Source: Pantoea sp. GD03673
GTDB taxonomy: Bacteria > Pseudomonadota > Gammaproteobacteria > Enterobacterales > Enterobacteriaceae
Direction: 5' to 3'
Length of the DNA: 64,000 nucleotides
Assembly (NCBI RefSeq): GCF_029844725.1
Contig: NZ_JAOCKJ010000004.1
Coordinates: 310,001 to 374,000, forward strand
In this document: piece after piece, positions 40,713 through 50,103 of the stretch
Layout: the number at the start of each line of letters is the position of its first letter
How positions within the stretch are numbered: the stretch's first letter is position 1
Notes under the pieces: model-generated
The model's input: the letters and a program-made list of their open reading frames with translations, nothing else
The model's database searches: none
Told to the model about the DNA's origin: nothing
Program-made: the position numbers and the translations under genes

Positions 40713-40741
40713 TTGCCATTGTTGCATATCTGCGGCTTAAT
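40713..40741 (+). promoter_or_regulatory. Candidate promoter of the inositol-phosphatase/phytase pair
   Basis: TTGCCA (40713-40718, five of six consensus bases) and CTTAAT (40736-40741, four of six) are 17 bases apart and lead to a leader of about 95 bases before ATG 40841. Confidence 0.45.
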
Positions 40742-40760
40742 GAAGCCTTTCTTAACAATA

Positions 40761-40776
40761 GTGATGTCAACATCAC
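40761..40776 (+). promoter_or_regulatory. Palindromic operator candidate GTGATGT-CA-ACATCAC
   Basis: Two perfect 7-base half-sites around a CA centre lie just downstream of the predicted start point and 64 bases before the first gene. The dyad shape and place fit a repressor operator; the cognate regulator is unknown. Confidence 0.5.
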
Positions 40777-40840
40777 AGCCAGACCACCTGTTCAGGTGCG
40801 CCTTCCGTTCGTTATGGCAAAAAAATCATAAGAGGAAAAG

Positions 40841-41653
40841 ATGTCATCCGCTTCGCATTCTGAAATTGACGCGCGTTACCGTTACGCCTGCGACATCGCC
40901 CGTGCGGCGGGTAGCCGGGCCCTGTCATGGTATCAGCAGCGTCAGACGCTGGTGGTGGAACACAAAAGGGATTTGCAGGACGTGGTCAGCGAGGCTGATC
41001 GTAACGTTGAAGCATTAATTAAGACATTAATCGCTGAACGTTTTCCTGAGGATATCGTCTATGGCGAAGAGAGCGGCGGCGAGGTTGAGGGCGCGCCCTT
41101 TATCTGGGTCGTTGATCCTATTGATGGCACCGCCTGCTTCGTCAACGGTCTGCCTAACTGGTGCGTGTCGCTGGCGGTCGTCTGCGACGGCGAACCGGTG
41201 ATCGGCGTGGTCTGCGATCCCAATCATCAGGAGCTGTTTCATGCCCGTGCGGGTCAGGGTGCCTGGCTCAACGAAAGTCGTCTGCAGGTACATGACGCAG
41301 CACATCTCAGTGAGGGTTTACTCGGCATCAGCAACTCCAGTCGTACGCCGGGCGAAAGTCTCTCGCGCCTGATTAGCGGCTTAATTGAGCAGGGCGGCAT
41401 GTTTATTCGCATCGGTTCAGGTGCGCTGACCAGCGCATGGGCGGCGGCCGGGCGGCTGATTGGTTATTATGAAGCGCATATGCACCCGTGGGACAGCCTG
41501 CCGGGCATCGTCCTGATGCGTGAAGCAGGCGGTGTGACCAATGATTATCTGCGTAATGACGGTCTGAAGAACGGTAACCCGGTGTTGCTGGCAAATGCGG
41601 CCCTTTATCCCACCATTAAAGCGCTGACCGGTAATTGCGCACTGGAAGAGTAA
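40841..41653 (+). CDS. Inositol monophosphatase family protein
   Basis: A 270-residue lithium-sensitive-type phosphatase of the IMPase family (SuhB, HisN, CysQ relatives). Metal ligands are seen in VYGEESGG and VDPIDGTACFVNG; the C-terminal WDSLPGIVLMREAGG replaces the usual WDxAAG, so the exact substrate is uncertain. No signal peptide is seen; it should be cytoplasmic. AGAGGAAAAG precedes the ATG. Its TAA is immediately followed by the ATG of the phytase gene, a strong sign of joint translation, so hydrolysis of inositol phosphates is the favoured role. HisN-like histidinol phosphatase activity is an alternative. Confidence 0.88.
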   Translation: MSSASHSEIDARYRYACDIARAAGSRALSWYQQRQTLVVEHKRDLQDVVSEADRNVEALIKTLIAERFPEDIVYGEESGGEVEGAPFIWVVDPIDGTACFVNGLPNWCVSLAVVCDGEPVIGVVCDPNHQELFHARAGQGAWLNESRLQVHDAAHLSEGLLGISNSSRTPGESLSRLISGLIEQGGMFIRIGSGALTSAWAAAGRLIGYYEAHMHPWDSLPGIVLMREAGGVTNDYLRNDGLKNGNPVLLANAALYPTIKALTGNCALEE

Positions 41654-42910
41654 ATGACGCTGCTCCCACTGTGCCGCGGTACGCTTATCCTCAGTGCTCT
41701 CTGGCTGCTCAGTCCGGCGTCACAGGCAGCGGATTATCAGCTGGAAAAAGTGGTTGAACTGAGCCGCCACGGCGTCCGCCCCCCAACGCCCGGCAACCGT
41801 AAAGAGATTGAAGCCGCCAGCCAGCAATCCTGGACGCAGTGGACCACGGCTGATGGCGAGCTGACGGGCCACGGCTACAGTGCCGTGGTGAATAAAGGAC
41901 GCTGGGAAGGCGAGCATTATCGCCAGCTCGGCCTGCTGAATGCGGGCTGTCCTGATGCGGCTCAGGTCTACGTGCGCGCCAGTCCGCTGCAGCGCACCCG
42001 TGCCACGGCCTCGGCGCTGACGGACGGCGCTTTTCCCGGCTGCGGCGTGCCGGTGCATCACGTGACGGGCGATGTTGATCCGCTGTTTCAGAGTGAAAAG
42101 CTGCCGCTCACCCAGACCGATCCCGCTCAGGCGCTGGCCGCTAAACAGCAGAAAGCGGGCGATCTGGCACGGCTGCAACAGCAGCTGCAACCGGCAGTTC
42201 AGCAACTGAAAGCCGCTGTCTGTCCGCCTGCCACTGACTGCCCCTTGTTTGATGCCCCCTGGGCATTCCGGCAAACCCGCAGCGGCAACAGCTACGTTTA
42301 CGGGCTGAGCGTGATGGCGAGTATGGTGGAGACGCTGCGCCTGGGCTACAGCGAAAATCTGCCGTTTGATCAGTTAGCCTGGGGACACATTACCTCCGCC
42401 GCGCAAATCACCGCGCTGCTGCCCCTGCTGACCGCAAACTACGATCTCAGCAACGACGTGCTCTACCTGGCACAGCGACGCGGTTCGATACTGCTCAACA
42501 CTCTGCTGGAGGCCATTGCCGCCGACAATTCACCAGATCGCTGGCTGATTCTGGTGGCGCATGACACCAATATTGCGATGGTGCGTACCCTGATGGGCTT
42601 TAACTGGCAATTACCCGGCTACTCACGCGGCAACATTCCACCGGGCAGTAGTCTGGTGCTGGAACGCTGGCGGGACACCCGCAGCGGCGAGCGTTTTTTG
42701 CGGCTCTATTTTCAGGCACAAAGCCTGGACGACATCCGTCAGCTGCAACCGATTGATGATAAACACCCGTTATTACGTCAGGAGTGGCATCAGCCCGACT
42801 GCAGAGTTACCGATGTCGGCCTGCTCTGCCCTTATCAATCCACGCTGGCTGCGCTGCGTAAAAATCAGGATAACAGCGCTGTGCTGCCGGTTTCGGTTAT
42901 ATTGCCCTGA
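41654..42910 (+). CDS. Periplasmic histidine-acid phytase (Klebsiella PhyK-like)
   Basis: A 418-residue histidine acid phosphatase that should release phosphate from phytate (myo-inositol hexakisphosphate). A signal peptide ends PASQAA near residue 26. The nucleophile motif RHGVRPP spans residues 38-44 (His39) and the proton-donor pair is His303-Asp304 in LVAHDTNIAM. The sequence is much closer to Klebsiella phytase than to E. coli AppA or glucose-1-phosphatase Agp: HGVRPPTPGNRKEIEAA, DGELTGHGYSAVVNKGRWEG and LPGYSRGNIPPGSSLVLERW. It abuts the inositol monophosphatase gene with no gap. No PhoB box was found before the pair. Confidence 0.9.
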   Translation: MTLLPLCRGTLILSALWLLSPASQAADYQLEKVVELSRHGVRPPTPGNRKEIEAASQQSWTQWTTADGELTGHGYSAVVNKGRWEGEHYRQLGLLNAGCPDAAQVYVRASPLQRTRATASALTDGAFPGCGVPVHHVTGDVDPLFQSEKLPLTQTDPAQALAAKQQKAGDLARLQQQLQPAVQQLKAAVCPPATDCPLFDAPWAFRQTRSGNSYVYGLSVMASMVETLRLGYSENLPFDQLAWGHITSAAQITALLPLLTANYDLSNDVLYLAQRRGSILLNTLLEAIAADNSPDRWLILVAHDTNIAMVRTLMGFNWQLPGYSRGNIPPGSSLVLERWRDTRSGERFLRLYFQAQSLDDIRQLQPIDDKHPLLRQEWHQPDCRVTDVGLLCPYQSTLAALRKNQDNSAVLPVSVILP

Positions 42911-43333
42911 GTCTGTGGCTAATCAAATTCAGGCCGCTGCCGCCGTGTGACCTGAATAATGTTAACTGCGGTTAATTAACGCCATTCCGACCTTTTCTTA
43001 TTTAAATCGCCCGACTATCAGCGCCCCCCTTTTTGTTTTACGATAGTGACGTCAATCATCCCTTTATTAACTCTTTTCCTGTAATTCTTGCGTATTTCGG
43101 CGACTGGTTTCGCCGTTTTTTATTTCTCTTTTTTCTCCTTTCTGACACCGACCTTGCCTGTCCGGCCGCATTCACTCTGGCCTCAGGCGTCATCAGCGCT
43201 TTTCCCCCTCTGACGTTCACTGATATTCACTGCCGCTTTAAATCCCCCATCCCGGATGCCTTCGCCCAAATAAACCGGCGCAAATATTTATTTTGCAGAC
43301 AGAGTTTCTTCTCCTGATAAAAGGATTTCGGGT

Positions 43334-43349
43334 TGTGGTGCAGATCACA
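43334..43349 (+). promoter_or_regulatory. CRP-like site in a gene-free gap
   Basis: TGTGG-TGCAGA-TCACA differs from the CRP consensus TGTGA-N6-TCACA at one base. It lies between two convergent genes, so no annotated target is obvious. Confidence 0.4.
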
Positions 43350-43391
43350 CAAATAAGCAGAGGGAGGAGGAAATAAAAGAAGGAAATAGCG

Positions 43392-43426
43392 TGTTCTGCT
43401 CTCCCATGAATCGGGAGAGCAGAACA
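43392..43426 (-). terminator. Long hairpin after proY
   Basis: A perfect 14-base-pair stem (TGTTCTGCTCTCCC with GGGAGAGCAGAACA) and a 7-base loop start 5 bases after the proY stop. On the minus strand the following sequence is T-rich but interrupted, so it is a probable proY terminator. Confidence 0.65.
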
Positions 43427-43431
43427 GGAGA

Positions 43432-44784
43432 TTAACGTGGTTTACGCACCAGCTTATAGCCCAGCAACAGCACCACGATCCACACCATACCCACATAGAG
43501 TGAAATACGGGTATCGGGGAAATACCCAATCAGTCCGATAATAAAGCAGAGGAACGCCACACCAACACCCGCAGTCCAGCTGCCACCGGGCAGCGCAAAC
43601 TTCAGCCTGCTGGCCGCCTCTTTGCCAATTTTGCGACGGAACGCAATCTGCGACAGCAGAATCATGATCCAGACCCACACCGTTGCAAAGGTGGCCAGCG
43701 ACGCGATCACCAGGAAGACTTTTTCGGGCATCAGGTAGTTGAGATAAACCGCAATCAGCATGGCGAACATCATCACCACCACCGTCACCCACGGAATGCC
43801 GCGTGAAGAGACCTTCATGAAGACCTTCGGGGCATGCCCCTGCTGCGCCATACCATGCAGCATGCGGCCCACGCCAAAGACATCGCTGTTAATGGCAGAG
43901 AGTGACGCGGTCAGCACCACGAAATTGAGGATAGAGGCGGCCGCCGCGATCCCCAGATGCTGGAAGGTCAGCACAAACGGGCTGCCCGACGTCCCGACCT
44001 GATTCCACGGATAGATCGACATAATCACAAACAGCGTGCCGACGTAGAACACCAGAATGCGCCACGGCACCGAGTTGATGGCGCGCGGAATCGACTTCTC
44101 CGGGTCTTTCGCTTCACCGGCGGTGATACCGATGATTTCGATGCCGCCATAAGCGAACATCACCATCTGCAGCGACAGCAGCATGCCGACCACGCCGTGG
44201 GCGAAGAAACCGCCGTTGGTCCAGAGGTTATGGATACCGGTCGGCTGACCACCGTTGCCAATCCCCCAGATAATCATGCCCAGACCGGCCAGAATCATCA
44301 CGATGATGGTGGCAACTTTGAAGAAGGAGAACCAGAACTCCACTTCGCCGAACACCTTCACGCTCATCAGGTTAACAGCACCGATGATCAGCACCACGCT
44401 CAGCACCCATATCCAGTGCGGCACCTCGGGGAACCAGACACCCATATAGATGCCGAACGCGGTAACATCCGCAATCGCCACAATCAGGATTTCAAAACAG
44501 TAAGTCCAGCCGGTGATGTAGCCCGCCATCGGCCCAAGATAGTCCTGCGCGTAGCGTGAGAAAGAGCTGGCCTGTGGATTGTTAACGGACATCTCACCGA
44601 GTGCGCGCATGATGACATACGCCACTGCACCGCCAATGATATAGGCGAGCAGTACGCTCGGTCCGGCCATTTTTATCGCATCGGCGGAACCGTAAAACAG
44701 CCCGGTGCCAATCGCCGATCCCAGCGCCATAAAACGGATGTGGCGTGTGCTCAGTCCGCGTTTGAGCTTGTTGGTTTCTTGCAT
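43432..44784 (-). CDS. proY: Proline-specific permease ProY
   Basis: A 450-residue amino-acid permease of the APC superfamily with about 12 membrane segments. The N-terminal [23 protein letters not shown] and the middle [18 protein letters not shown] are hallmarks of the family, and the whole protein follows E. coli ProY (457 residues). E. coli ProY is a cryptic proline transporter; the true substrate range here is not proven. It lies downstream of brnQ as in E. coli, but with a terminator between. Confidence 0.92.
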   Translation of the reverse strand: MQETNKLKRGLSTRHIRFMALGSAIGTGLFYGSADAIKMAGPSVLLAYIIGGAVAYVIMRALGEMSVNNPQASSFSRYAQDYLGPMAGYITGWTYCFEILIVAIADVTAFGIYMGVWFPEVPHWIWVLSVVLIIGAVNLMSVKVFGEVEFWFSFFKVATIIVMILAGLGMIIWGIGNGGQPTGIHNLWTNGGFFAHGVVGMLLSLQMVMFAYGGIEIIGITAGEAKDPEKSIPRAINSVPWRILVFYVGTLFVIMSIYPWNQVGTSGSPFVLTFQHLGIAAAASILNFVVLTASLSAINSDVFGVGRMLHGMAQQGHAPKVFMKVSSRGIPWVTVVVMMFAMLIAVYLNYLMPEKVFLVIASLATFATVWVWIMILLSQIAFRRKIGKEAASRLKFALPGGSWTAGVGVAFLCFIIGLIGYFPDTRISLYVGMVWIVVLLLGYKLVRKPR

Positions 44785-44806
44785 AACAACCTGTACCTGT
44801 GAAATG

Positions 44807-44832
44807 AAAAAACCACGGGCAAGCCCGTGGTT
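44807..44832 (-). terminator. Terminator between brnQ and proY
   Basis: A 10-base-pair stem (AACCACGGGC with GCCCGTGGTT, loop AA) 22 bases after the brnQ stop, followed on the minus strand by TTTTTTCATTTC. Confidence 0.88.
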
Positions 44833-44853
44833 AAAGAAGAATCAGTGCCTCTG

Positions 44854-46173
44854 TTACGAGTGAACCGTCACCTGTTCCGGCCCTTTCACCCGATCAACAA
44901 CCGCGGCAATCAGCAGCATCACCAGCGATGGCGGCAACCAGGCAAGACCCTGATCGGCCAGTGGCAGATGCTGACTGAATGCAGGCAGCAAATCTTTAAA
45001 CCCGGTAGTTTTAATCGCATCAACAATACCAAACAGCAGGCTTACCAGCATTGCAGGCGCGATAATCCGGCTGCTCTTATTCCACCAGTTAAGGGTGAAA
45101 CTCAGTACCACCAGCACGATACACGGCGGGTAGATCGCCGTCAGTACCGGGATGGAGATCTGAATCAGGTGGCTCAGGCCGAGATTCGACACCACCATAG
45201 AGAACAGTCCCAGAATAAACACCAGCGCTTTATACGATAACGGCAGGTATTGCGCAAAAAATTCCGCACAGGCACAGGTCAGGCCCACAGCGGTCACCAT
45301 ACAGGCGACGAAGATCAGCGCGGCCAGGAAGAAGCTGCCCATGTTGCCAAAGGTGTGCTGAACGTATGCGTGCAGAATCGCTGCGCCGTTGGCATTTTGA
45401 TCCACCAGCGCACCGCTGCCCGCGCCCAGTTTAAACAGGCAGAGGTAAACCAGCGTCAGGCCTACACCGGCAATCAGTCCTGCCAGCACGGTATAGCGGG
45501 TCAGCAGCGCGGCATTGTCCACGCCACGCGAACGGGCGGCGTTAACAATCACGATGCCAAACACCAGCGCGCCCAGCGTATCCATGGTCAGATAGCCATT
45601 AACGAAACCACTGGAGAACGCTGCACGCTGATAATCAGCGGTCGCCGGAATGGTGCCGCCCGCAGGCCATAGCAGTGCAGCAACGCCCAGCACGGTCAGC
45701 GCGATAATTTTTAATGGCGCAAGGAAGTGCCCTACCGTGTCGAGCAGCTTGCCCGGATAGAGCGATACGCCAATCACCAGCACGAAGTAGATCAGGCTGT
45801 AGATGAACAGCGGCAGCGCGCCCTCACCGGTCAGCGGCGCAATGCCCATCTCAAACGAGACCGTTGCCGTGCGCGGGGTGGCAAACAGCGGCCCGACAGC
45901 CAGATAGCATACGGTCGCCAGCACGATGCCAGCGACCTTGCCAATCGGCGTGCTGAGCGCATCCACGCCGCCGCCGACGCGAGCGAGCGCGATCACCGTC
46001 ATCACGGGCAGACCGACGGCGGTAATCAGAAAACCTATTGCGGCCATCCAGACGTGTTCGCCAGACTGGATACCGACCATTGGCGGAAAAATAATGTTAC
46101 CCGCGCCAACAAACAGGGCGAATGTCATAAAGCCCAGCGCGAGAATGTCCTTCGAAGTTAAACGATGTGTCAT
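44854..46173 (-). CDS. brnQ: Branched-chain amino-acid transporter BrnQ
   Basis: BrnQ is an inner-membrane, sodium-coupled carrier for leucine, valine and isoleucine (LIVCS family) with 12 membrane segments. The 439-residue product matches E. coli BrnQ in length and in the blocks [35 protein letters not shown] and [20 protein letters not shown]. An upstream GTG at 46185 is possible, but ATG 46173 gives [14 protein letters not shown], the start in E. coli. A palindrome lies over the likely promoter. Confidence 0.95.
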   Translation of the reverse strand: MTHRLTSKDILALGFMTFALFVGAGNIIFPPMVGIQSGEHVWMAAIGFLITAVGLPVMTVIALARVGGGVDALSTPIGKVAGIVLATVCYLAVGPLFATPRTATVSFEMGIAPLTGEGALPLFIYSLIYFVLVIGVSLYPGKLLDTVGHFLAPLKIIALTVLGVAALLWPAGGTIPATADYQRAAFSSGFVNGYLTMDTLGALVFGIVIVNAARSRGVDNAALLTRYTVLAGLIAGVGLTLVYLCLFKLGAGSGALVDQNANGAAILHAYVQHTFGNMGSFFLAALIFVACMVTAVGLTCACAEFFAQYLPLSYKALVFILGLFSMVVSNLGLSHLIQISIPVLTAIYPPCIVLVVLSFTLNWWNKSSRIIAPAMLVSLLFGIVDAIKTTGFKDLLPAFSQHLPLADQGLAWLPPSLVMLLIAAVVDRVKGPEQVTVHS

Positions 46174-46245
46174 ACGGCCTGTCACTGATGTTGCGGTGGA
46201 AGTTGGGTTAGTGTTGTCCCCTCGCTGCGTGCAAACCGCGATGGG

Positions 46246-46268
46246 GCTGACAATGTCAGCGCATTATG
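46246..46268 (-). promoter_or_regulatory. brnQ -10 element with an overlapping operator-like palindrome
   Basis: On the minus strand CATAAT (46263-46268) is followed two bases later by GCTGACA-T-TGTCAGC (46246-46260), a perfect 7-base dyad across the expected start point. The -35 is poor. The rest of the 391-base gap to the MetE-like gene shows nothing coding. Confidence 0.45.
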
Positions 46269-46520
46269 CTCGTCGCAGGGTAAAACGCAGGTGATTTAAG
46301 CTGCTTTTATTCTGTTCACAGAGGGATGGATCGACAACGGCGCTAAGTAAAACGTTTATAGCGGTGAAAGGCAATACGGGATCGGAAAACCAGAAGGTTA
46401 TACCGCCATTTTTTGAAAAGGCAGAGGATAGCGTTGATTTTTGCAGCAGGCACACAAGATGATGTGCCTGAATAATAAACAGAGCGTGAGAATTCCCTGC
46501 ATAAACGGGCTGACAGATAC

Positions 46521-46544
46521 ACAAAAGGCGCGTTTTACGCGCCT
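46521..46544 (-). terminator. Terminator of the MetE-like gene
   Basis: A 7-base-pair stem (AGGCGCG with CGCGCCT, loop TTTTA) 21 bases after the stop, followed on the minus strand by TTTTGTG. Confidence 0.75.
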
Positions 46545-46564
46545 GTCTGCACAACGTTACAGCA

Positions 46565-47671
46565 TTACCAGACCTGATTAGCGATATCGACCACCAGACG
46601 AATCTTCTGCCACTGCTCCGCTTCGCTGAGGCTGTTGCCCTCTTCGGTTGAAGCGAAGCCGCATTGCGGGCTGAGGCAGATTTGCGCCAGGCTGACATAC
46701 TGCGCCGCCTCTTCCAGCCGGGTTTTCACCTGTGCCGGATCTTCCAGTTCACCCACTTTCGTGGTGATCAGGCCCAGCACCACCTGCTGATGTCCCGGCT
46801 TAATGTAGCGCAGTGGCTCAAAGCCGCCGGAACGGGCATTGTCATACTCCAGGAAGAACGCATCCACGTTGACGCTGCCGAACAGGATTTCTGCCACCGG
46901 CCCGTAGCCGCCTTCAGAGATCCAGGTTGATCGGAAATTACCGCGACAGACATGCAGACCCACGGTCAGATCGGCAGGTTTATCCTCCAGCGCTTTATTC
47001 AGAACCTGAGCATAAGTCTGTGCCAGCTGGTCCGGGTCGTCGCCACGCGCCCGGATGTCACGCTTCTGATCTTCAGAACAGAGGTAAGCCCAGACCGTGT
47101 CATCCAGTTGCAGGTAGCGACAGCCTGCATCATAAAACGCCCTGATTGCCGTTTTGTACGTCTGCGCCAGATCGTCGAAGTAGTCCGCCAGATCGGGATA
47201 GACCGCAGCGTCGATCACTTTGCGGCCGCCACGGAAGTGCAGCACGCTGGGGCTGGGAATGGTCATTTTCGGCACCGCATCCCCGGCAACGCTCTGCAGG
47301 AAGCGGAAATGTTCAAGCATCGGATGATCTGCCGGGAAACCGAGTTTGCTCACCACTTTCACGCCATGCGCTTTGGTCTGCACGCCATTAAACTGGATGC
47401 CCTGCTCCGCTTCATAGCGCTCGACGCCATTCAGGCCATAGAAGAAGTCGAAGTGCCACCAGCCGCGACGAAACTCGCCGTCAGTTACCACTTTCAGGCC
47501 ATTTTCACGCTGTTTCGCTACCACATCGCGAATGGCTTCATCTTCAGCCTGGCGCAGGGCTGCGGCATCAATCTCTCCGGCTGCAAACTGCTCACGAGCC
47601 TGTTTAATCGCAGCGGGACGCAGGAAGCTGCCGACGGTATCGGCACGGAACGGGGCGGTTTCTCTTTGCAT
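46565..47671 (-). CDS. Single-domain cobalamin-independent methionine synthase-like protein (YxjG type)
   Basis: A 368-residue protein equal to the C-terminal catalytic half of MetE, as in Bacillus YxjG/YxjH. It should transfer a methyl group to homocysteine or a related thiol; the methyl donor is uncertain because the N-terminal half that in MetE helps bind the polyglutamate folate is missing. The zinc ligands appear as HVC in TVGLHVCRGNFRS and Cys in LSPQCGFASTEEGN; VVTDGEFRRGWWHFDF and QLDDTVWAYLC are further marks. AGGAG lies 5 bases before ATG 47671. MET-box-like repeats stand upstream, so MetJ control fits a role in methionine metabolism. Confidence 0.88.
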   Translation of the reverse strand: MQRETAPFRADTVGSFLRPAAIKQAREQFAAGEIDAAALRQAEDEAIRDVVAKQRENGLKVVTDGEFRRGWWHFDFFYGLNGVERYEAEQGIQFNGVQTKAHGVKVVSKLGFPADHPMLEHFRFLQSVAGDAVPKMTIPSPSVLHFRGGRKVIDAAVYPDLADYFDDLAQTYKTAIRAFYDAGCRYLQLDDTVWAYLCSEDQKRDIRARGDDPDQLAQTYAQVLNKALEDKPADLTVGLHVCRGNFRSTWISEGGYGPVAEILFGSVNVDAFFLEYDNARSGGFEPLRYIKPGHQQVVLGLITTKVGELEDPAQVKTRLEEAAQYVSLAQICLSPQCGFASTEEGNSLSEAEQWQKIRLVVDIANQVW

Positions 47672-47732
47672 GATCACTCCTGTCTCTCCTGCAAATTGTT
47701 ACGGCAGGAAATAATTACATTCTGATATAAAT

Positions 47733-47756
47733 AGCCATCTGGATGGCTATATGTCT
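47733..47756 (-). promoter_or_regulatory. Three tandem MET-box-like octamers (MetJ operator)
   Basis: On the minus strand AGACATAT-AGCCATCC-AGATGGCT stand head to tail, matching the MetJ consensus AGACGTCT at six, five and six of eight positions. They end 62 bases before the MetE-like ATG. The tandem 8-base period is the mark of MetJ binding. Confidence 0.6.
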
Positions 47757-47835
47757 GAATGCAGAGTGACACGCGCCGACGCTGTCTGCAACTGAAGAAA
47801 ATTCAGCAATGATGAAAAAAATTCACGTTCCAGAC

Positions 47836-48756
47836 TTATTGCAGGGCTGCGCGTGCCTGTGCCATCTGGCTGTCAGAAAGCGGCAGGTAGCCGGCCTCGC
47901 TGACCCGCCGCTGTCCCTGCGCCGAAAGCACCTGCTGCAGAAACGCGGCCACCAGCGGCGGCAGCGGCTTGCCAGGCGCTTTATTGACGTAGAGATAGAG
48001 CGGGCGCGCCCAGGGATAGCGGCCACTGCGGATAGCATCGGCATCCGGGGCAATCGCCTGCCCCTGCGCATTCACCACCGACAGCATTTTTACGCCGCTA
48101 AGATGAAAGCCAAAACTGGCGTAGCCGATGCTGCGTGAATTTCCTGCCACCGCCTGCACCACCGCAGCCGAACCGGGGAATTCCGCCACGTCGCTGCGAA
48201 AATCGCCTTTGCACAGCACCTGCTGTTTGAAGAACCCCCAGGTGCCGGAGGCGGAGTTGCGGCCATAACGCTGAATGGGCCGTTTGCTCCATTGCGCACC
48301 GGTTAAACCGAGATCGCCCCAGCGCTGCGGCACGGAGTGTGCGCCACACAGACGGGTCACGGAGAAAATAGCGTCGAGCTGACGCGGTTCAATCTGCTGC
48401 AGCGGATTACGTTGATTCACCACCACCACCAGCGCATCCATCGCCACCGGAACCGCCAGCGGCGGATAGCCGTAGCGCGCCTCAAAGGCCTGGCGTTCAT
48501 CTGCCTGCATCGGGCGGCTCATCGGACCGAGCTGGGCGGCCCCCGCCGCCAGTGCGGTTGGCGCGGTAGACGAACCGGAGGCCTGAACCTGCACATTGAC
48601 GCCCGGTGCCTGGCGACTGAAATCTTCGCCCCACAGGGTCATCAGATAACCGAGCGTGTCGGATCCGACGCTGCTGAGATTGCCGGAGAGCGTGCCGGGC
48701 TGAGCCAGCGCCAGGCCCGGCAGCAGAGTGACGATCAGTAAAAGAAGGATGCGCAT
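47836..48756 (-). CDS. PstS-family periplasmic phosphate-binding-like protein
   Basis: A 306-residue exported solute-binding protein. The signal peptide MRILLLLIVTLLPGLALA is cleaved before QPG. The mature start has the PstS-like phosphate-loop pattern NLSSVGSDTLGYLM, followed by ASGSSTAPTALAAGAAQLGPMSR (in two parts) and RNSASGTWGFFKQQVLCKGDF. Two Cys may form a disulfide. A longer frame to 48789 overlaps phoR; ATG 48756 starts 20 bases after the phoR stop and puts the signal peptide first. It is not the canonical PstS of a pstSCAB operon, and no permease genes follow. Its position as third gene after phoB-phoR suggests phosphate-starvation control. Confidence 0.83.
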   Translation of the reverse strand: MRILLLLIVTLLPGLALAQPGTLSGNLSSVGSDTLGYLMTLWGEDFSRQAPGVNVQVQASGSSTAPTALAAGAAQLGPMSRPMQADERQAFEARYGYPPLAVPVAMDALVVVVNQRNPLQQIEPRQLDAIFSVTRLCGAHSVPQRWGDLGLTGAQWSKRPIQRYGRNSASGTWGFFKQQVLCKGDFRSDVAEFPGSAAVVQAVAGNSRSIGYASFGFHLSGVKMLSVVNAQGQAIAPDADAIRSGRYPWARPLYLYVNKAPGKPLPPLVAAFLQQVLSAQGQRRVSEAGYLPLSDSQMAQARAALQ

Positions 48757-48775
48757 CAGGAAGATCCGGCAGCAA

Positions 48776-50089
48776 TTAATGAACGGCATTCTCCTGCATC
48801 ACGCTGCTGACAATCAACCTTGCAGGCAGCGTAAAGGTAAAACAGGTCTCTTTGTGCGGCACGCTGGTGATATCGAGCCGCGCGTTGTGGTGGCTCAGTG
48901 CATGTTTCACAATCGCCAGCCCCAGCCCGCTGCCGCCGGTCGCACGCGAACGCGCTTTATCGACCCGGTAGAACCGCTCGGTCAGACGCGGAATATGCTC
49001 TGGCGCGATACCCGGTCCGTTGTCGCACACCCGGAAGATGGCACCCTGTTTGCCGCGCAGCCAGCTAATATCAATCCGTGTGCCTTCCGGGGTGTGATTC
49101 ACCGCGTTGTAAACCAGATTGGAAATGGCGCTGCGCAGCTGTTCATCGTTGCCGAACACTTTCAGATGGGGATCGGTATGGAAATGGATGTCGTGACGAC
49201 CGCCACTCAGCGTCGCCGCCTCATGCTGCAGCAGTTTCAGCATCACCGGCACATCGACCTTCTCTTTCAGATCAATAGCAGGGGCAGCTTCAATGCGCGA
49301 CAGCGTCAGCAGCTGTTTCACCAGGCTGTCCATGCGGCGCGTCTGTTCCGACATCGTGTGCAGCGCTTTACTGCGCGAAGGCTCGCTCATCACCGAGTCA
49401 TTCATCATCTCCAGATAGCCCTGCAACACCGTGAGCGGCGTGCGTAGCTCATGGCTGACGTTAGCAAAGAAGTTGCGACGTGCGCCTTCCAGCTGATGCA
49501 TCTGCGTCACATCCCGCGCCACCAGCAGCCACTGCCCTTCGCTGTAGGGCATGACGCGGAATTCCATATGCAGTTTGTTGTTCAGCACCAGCGTCAGCGG
49601 CTTGTCAAAGTCGCGCTGGCGAAGATAGCGGGAGAACTCCGGGTAACGCAGCAGATTGAGGATATTCTGGCCATTATCTTCCGGCCAGCGCAGGCCAAGG
49701 TGCTGCTGCGCCAGGCCGTTACACCAGAAAATGGTGCCCTCTTCCGTGGTCAGGATCACGGCATCCGGTAATGATTCGGCCCCGCTGCGGAAGCGTTTAA
49801 TCAGATTGCCCAGTTCGCGCCGCCGCCGACGGTTGCGCAGCTGCATCTGGTACAGACCATAAAATAGCGGTTCCCAGCTGGCACGCCCGGCAGGCGGCGT
49901 CATGGTGCGGTCAAGCCACAGCCAGTGCGACAGCCGCATCAGATTGTGGAAATGCCATAACAGTACCCCCAGCACGCTCAGCAGCAGCCACCAGGGCAGC
50001 CCGCCAAACAGCAGGCCCAGCAGCGCCGCAGGCAGACAGGCCAGCAGCAGTTCTGTCAGTAATCTCTTCCAGGAGAGGCGTTCCAGCAC
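48776..50089 (-). CDS. phoR: Phosphate-regulon sensor histidine kinase PhoR
   Basis: PhoR phosphorylates PhoB when periplasmic phosphate is scarce, on a signal passed from the Pst transporter through PhoU. The 437-residue protein has two N-terminal membrane helices (about 11-55) with almost no periplasmic part, a PAS domain (about 95-190), the HisKA helix with phospho-acceptor His213 in [14 protein letters not shown], and the HATPase domain with [27 protein letters not shown] and [12 protein letters not shown]. The start is GTG (50087-50089), 9 bases after GGAG. It begins 14 bases after phoB. Confidence 0.97.
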   Translation of the reverse strand: MLERLSWKRLLTELLLACLPAALLGLLFGGLPWWLLLSVLGVLLWHFHNLMRLSHWLWLDRTMTPPAGRASWEPLFYGLYQMQLRNRRRRRELGNLIKRFRSGAESLPDAVILTTEEGTIFWCNGLAQQHLGLRWPEDNGQNILNLLRYPEFSRYLRQRDFDKPLTLVLNNKLHMEFRVMPYSEGQWLLVARDVTQMHQLEGARRNFFANVSHELRTPLTVLQGYLEMMNDSVMSEPSRSKALHTMSEQTRRMDSLVKQLLTLSRIEAAPAIDLKEKVDVPVMLKLLQHEAATLSGGRHDIHFHTDPHLKVFGNDEQLRSAISNLVYNAVNHTPEGTRIDISWLRGKQGAIFRVCDNGPGIAPEHIPRLTERFYRVDKARSRATGGSGLGLAIVKHALSHHNARLDITSVPHKETCFTFTLPARLIVSSVMQENAVH

Positions 50090-50103
50090 GGTAAAGGCTC
50101 CGT

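Larger units (their letters stand above)
42911..43431 (+). other. 521-base gap between convergent phytase and proY genes
   Basis: It contains short, low-complexity open frames (43033-43317 plus, 43227-43529 minus) with no recognisable domain or good ribosome-binding site, a CRP-like site at 43334-43349 and a long hairpin at 43392-43426. Nothing else is supported. Confidence 0.5.

Noticed and set aside
43033-43317. A 94-codon frame rich in Phe in the phytase-proY gap
   Set aside because: No ribosome-binding site, no recognisable domain, low-complexity composition; more likely chance in T-rich DNA.
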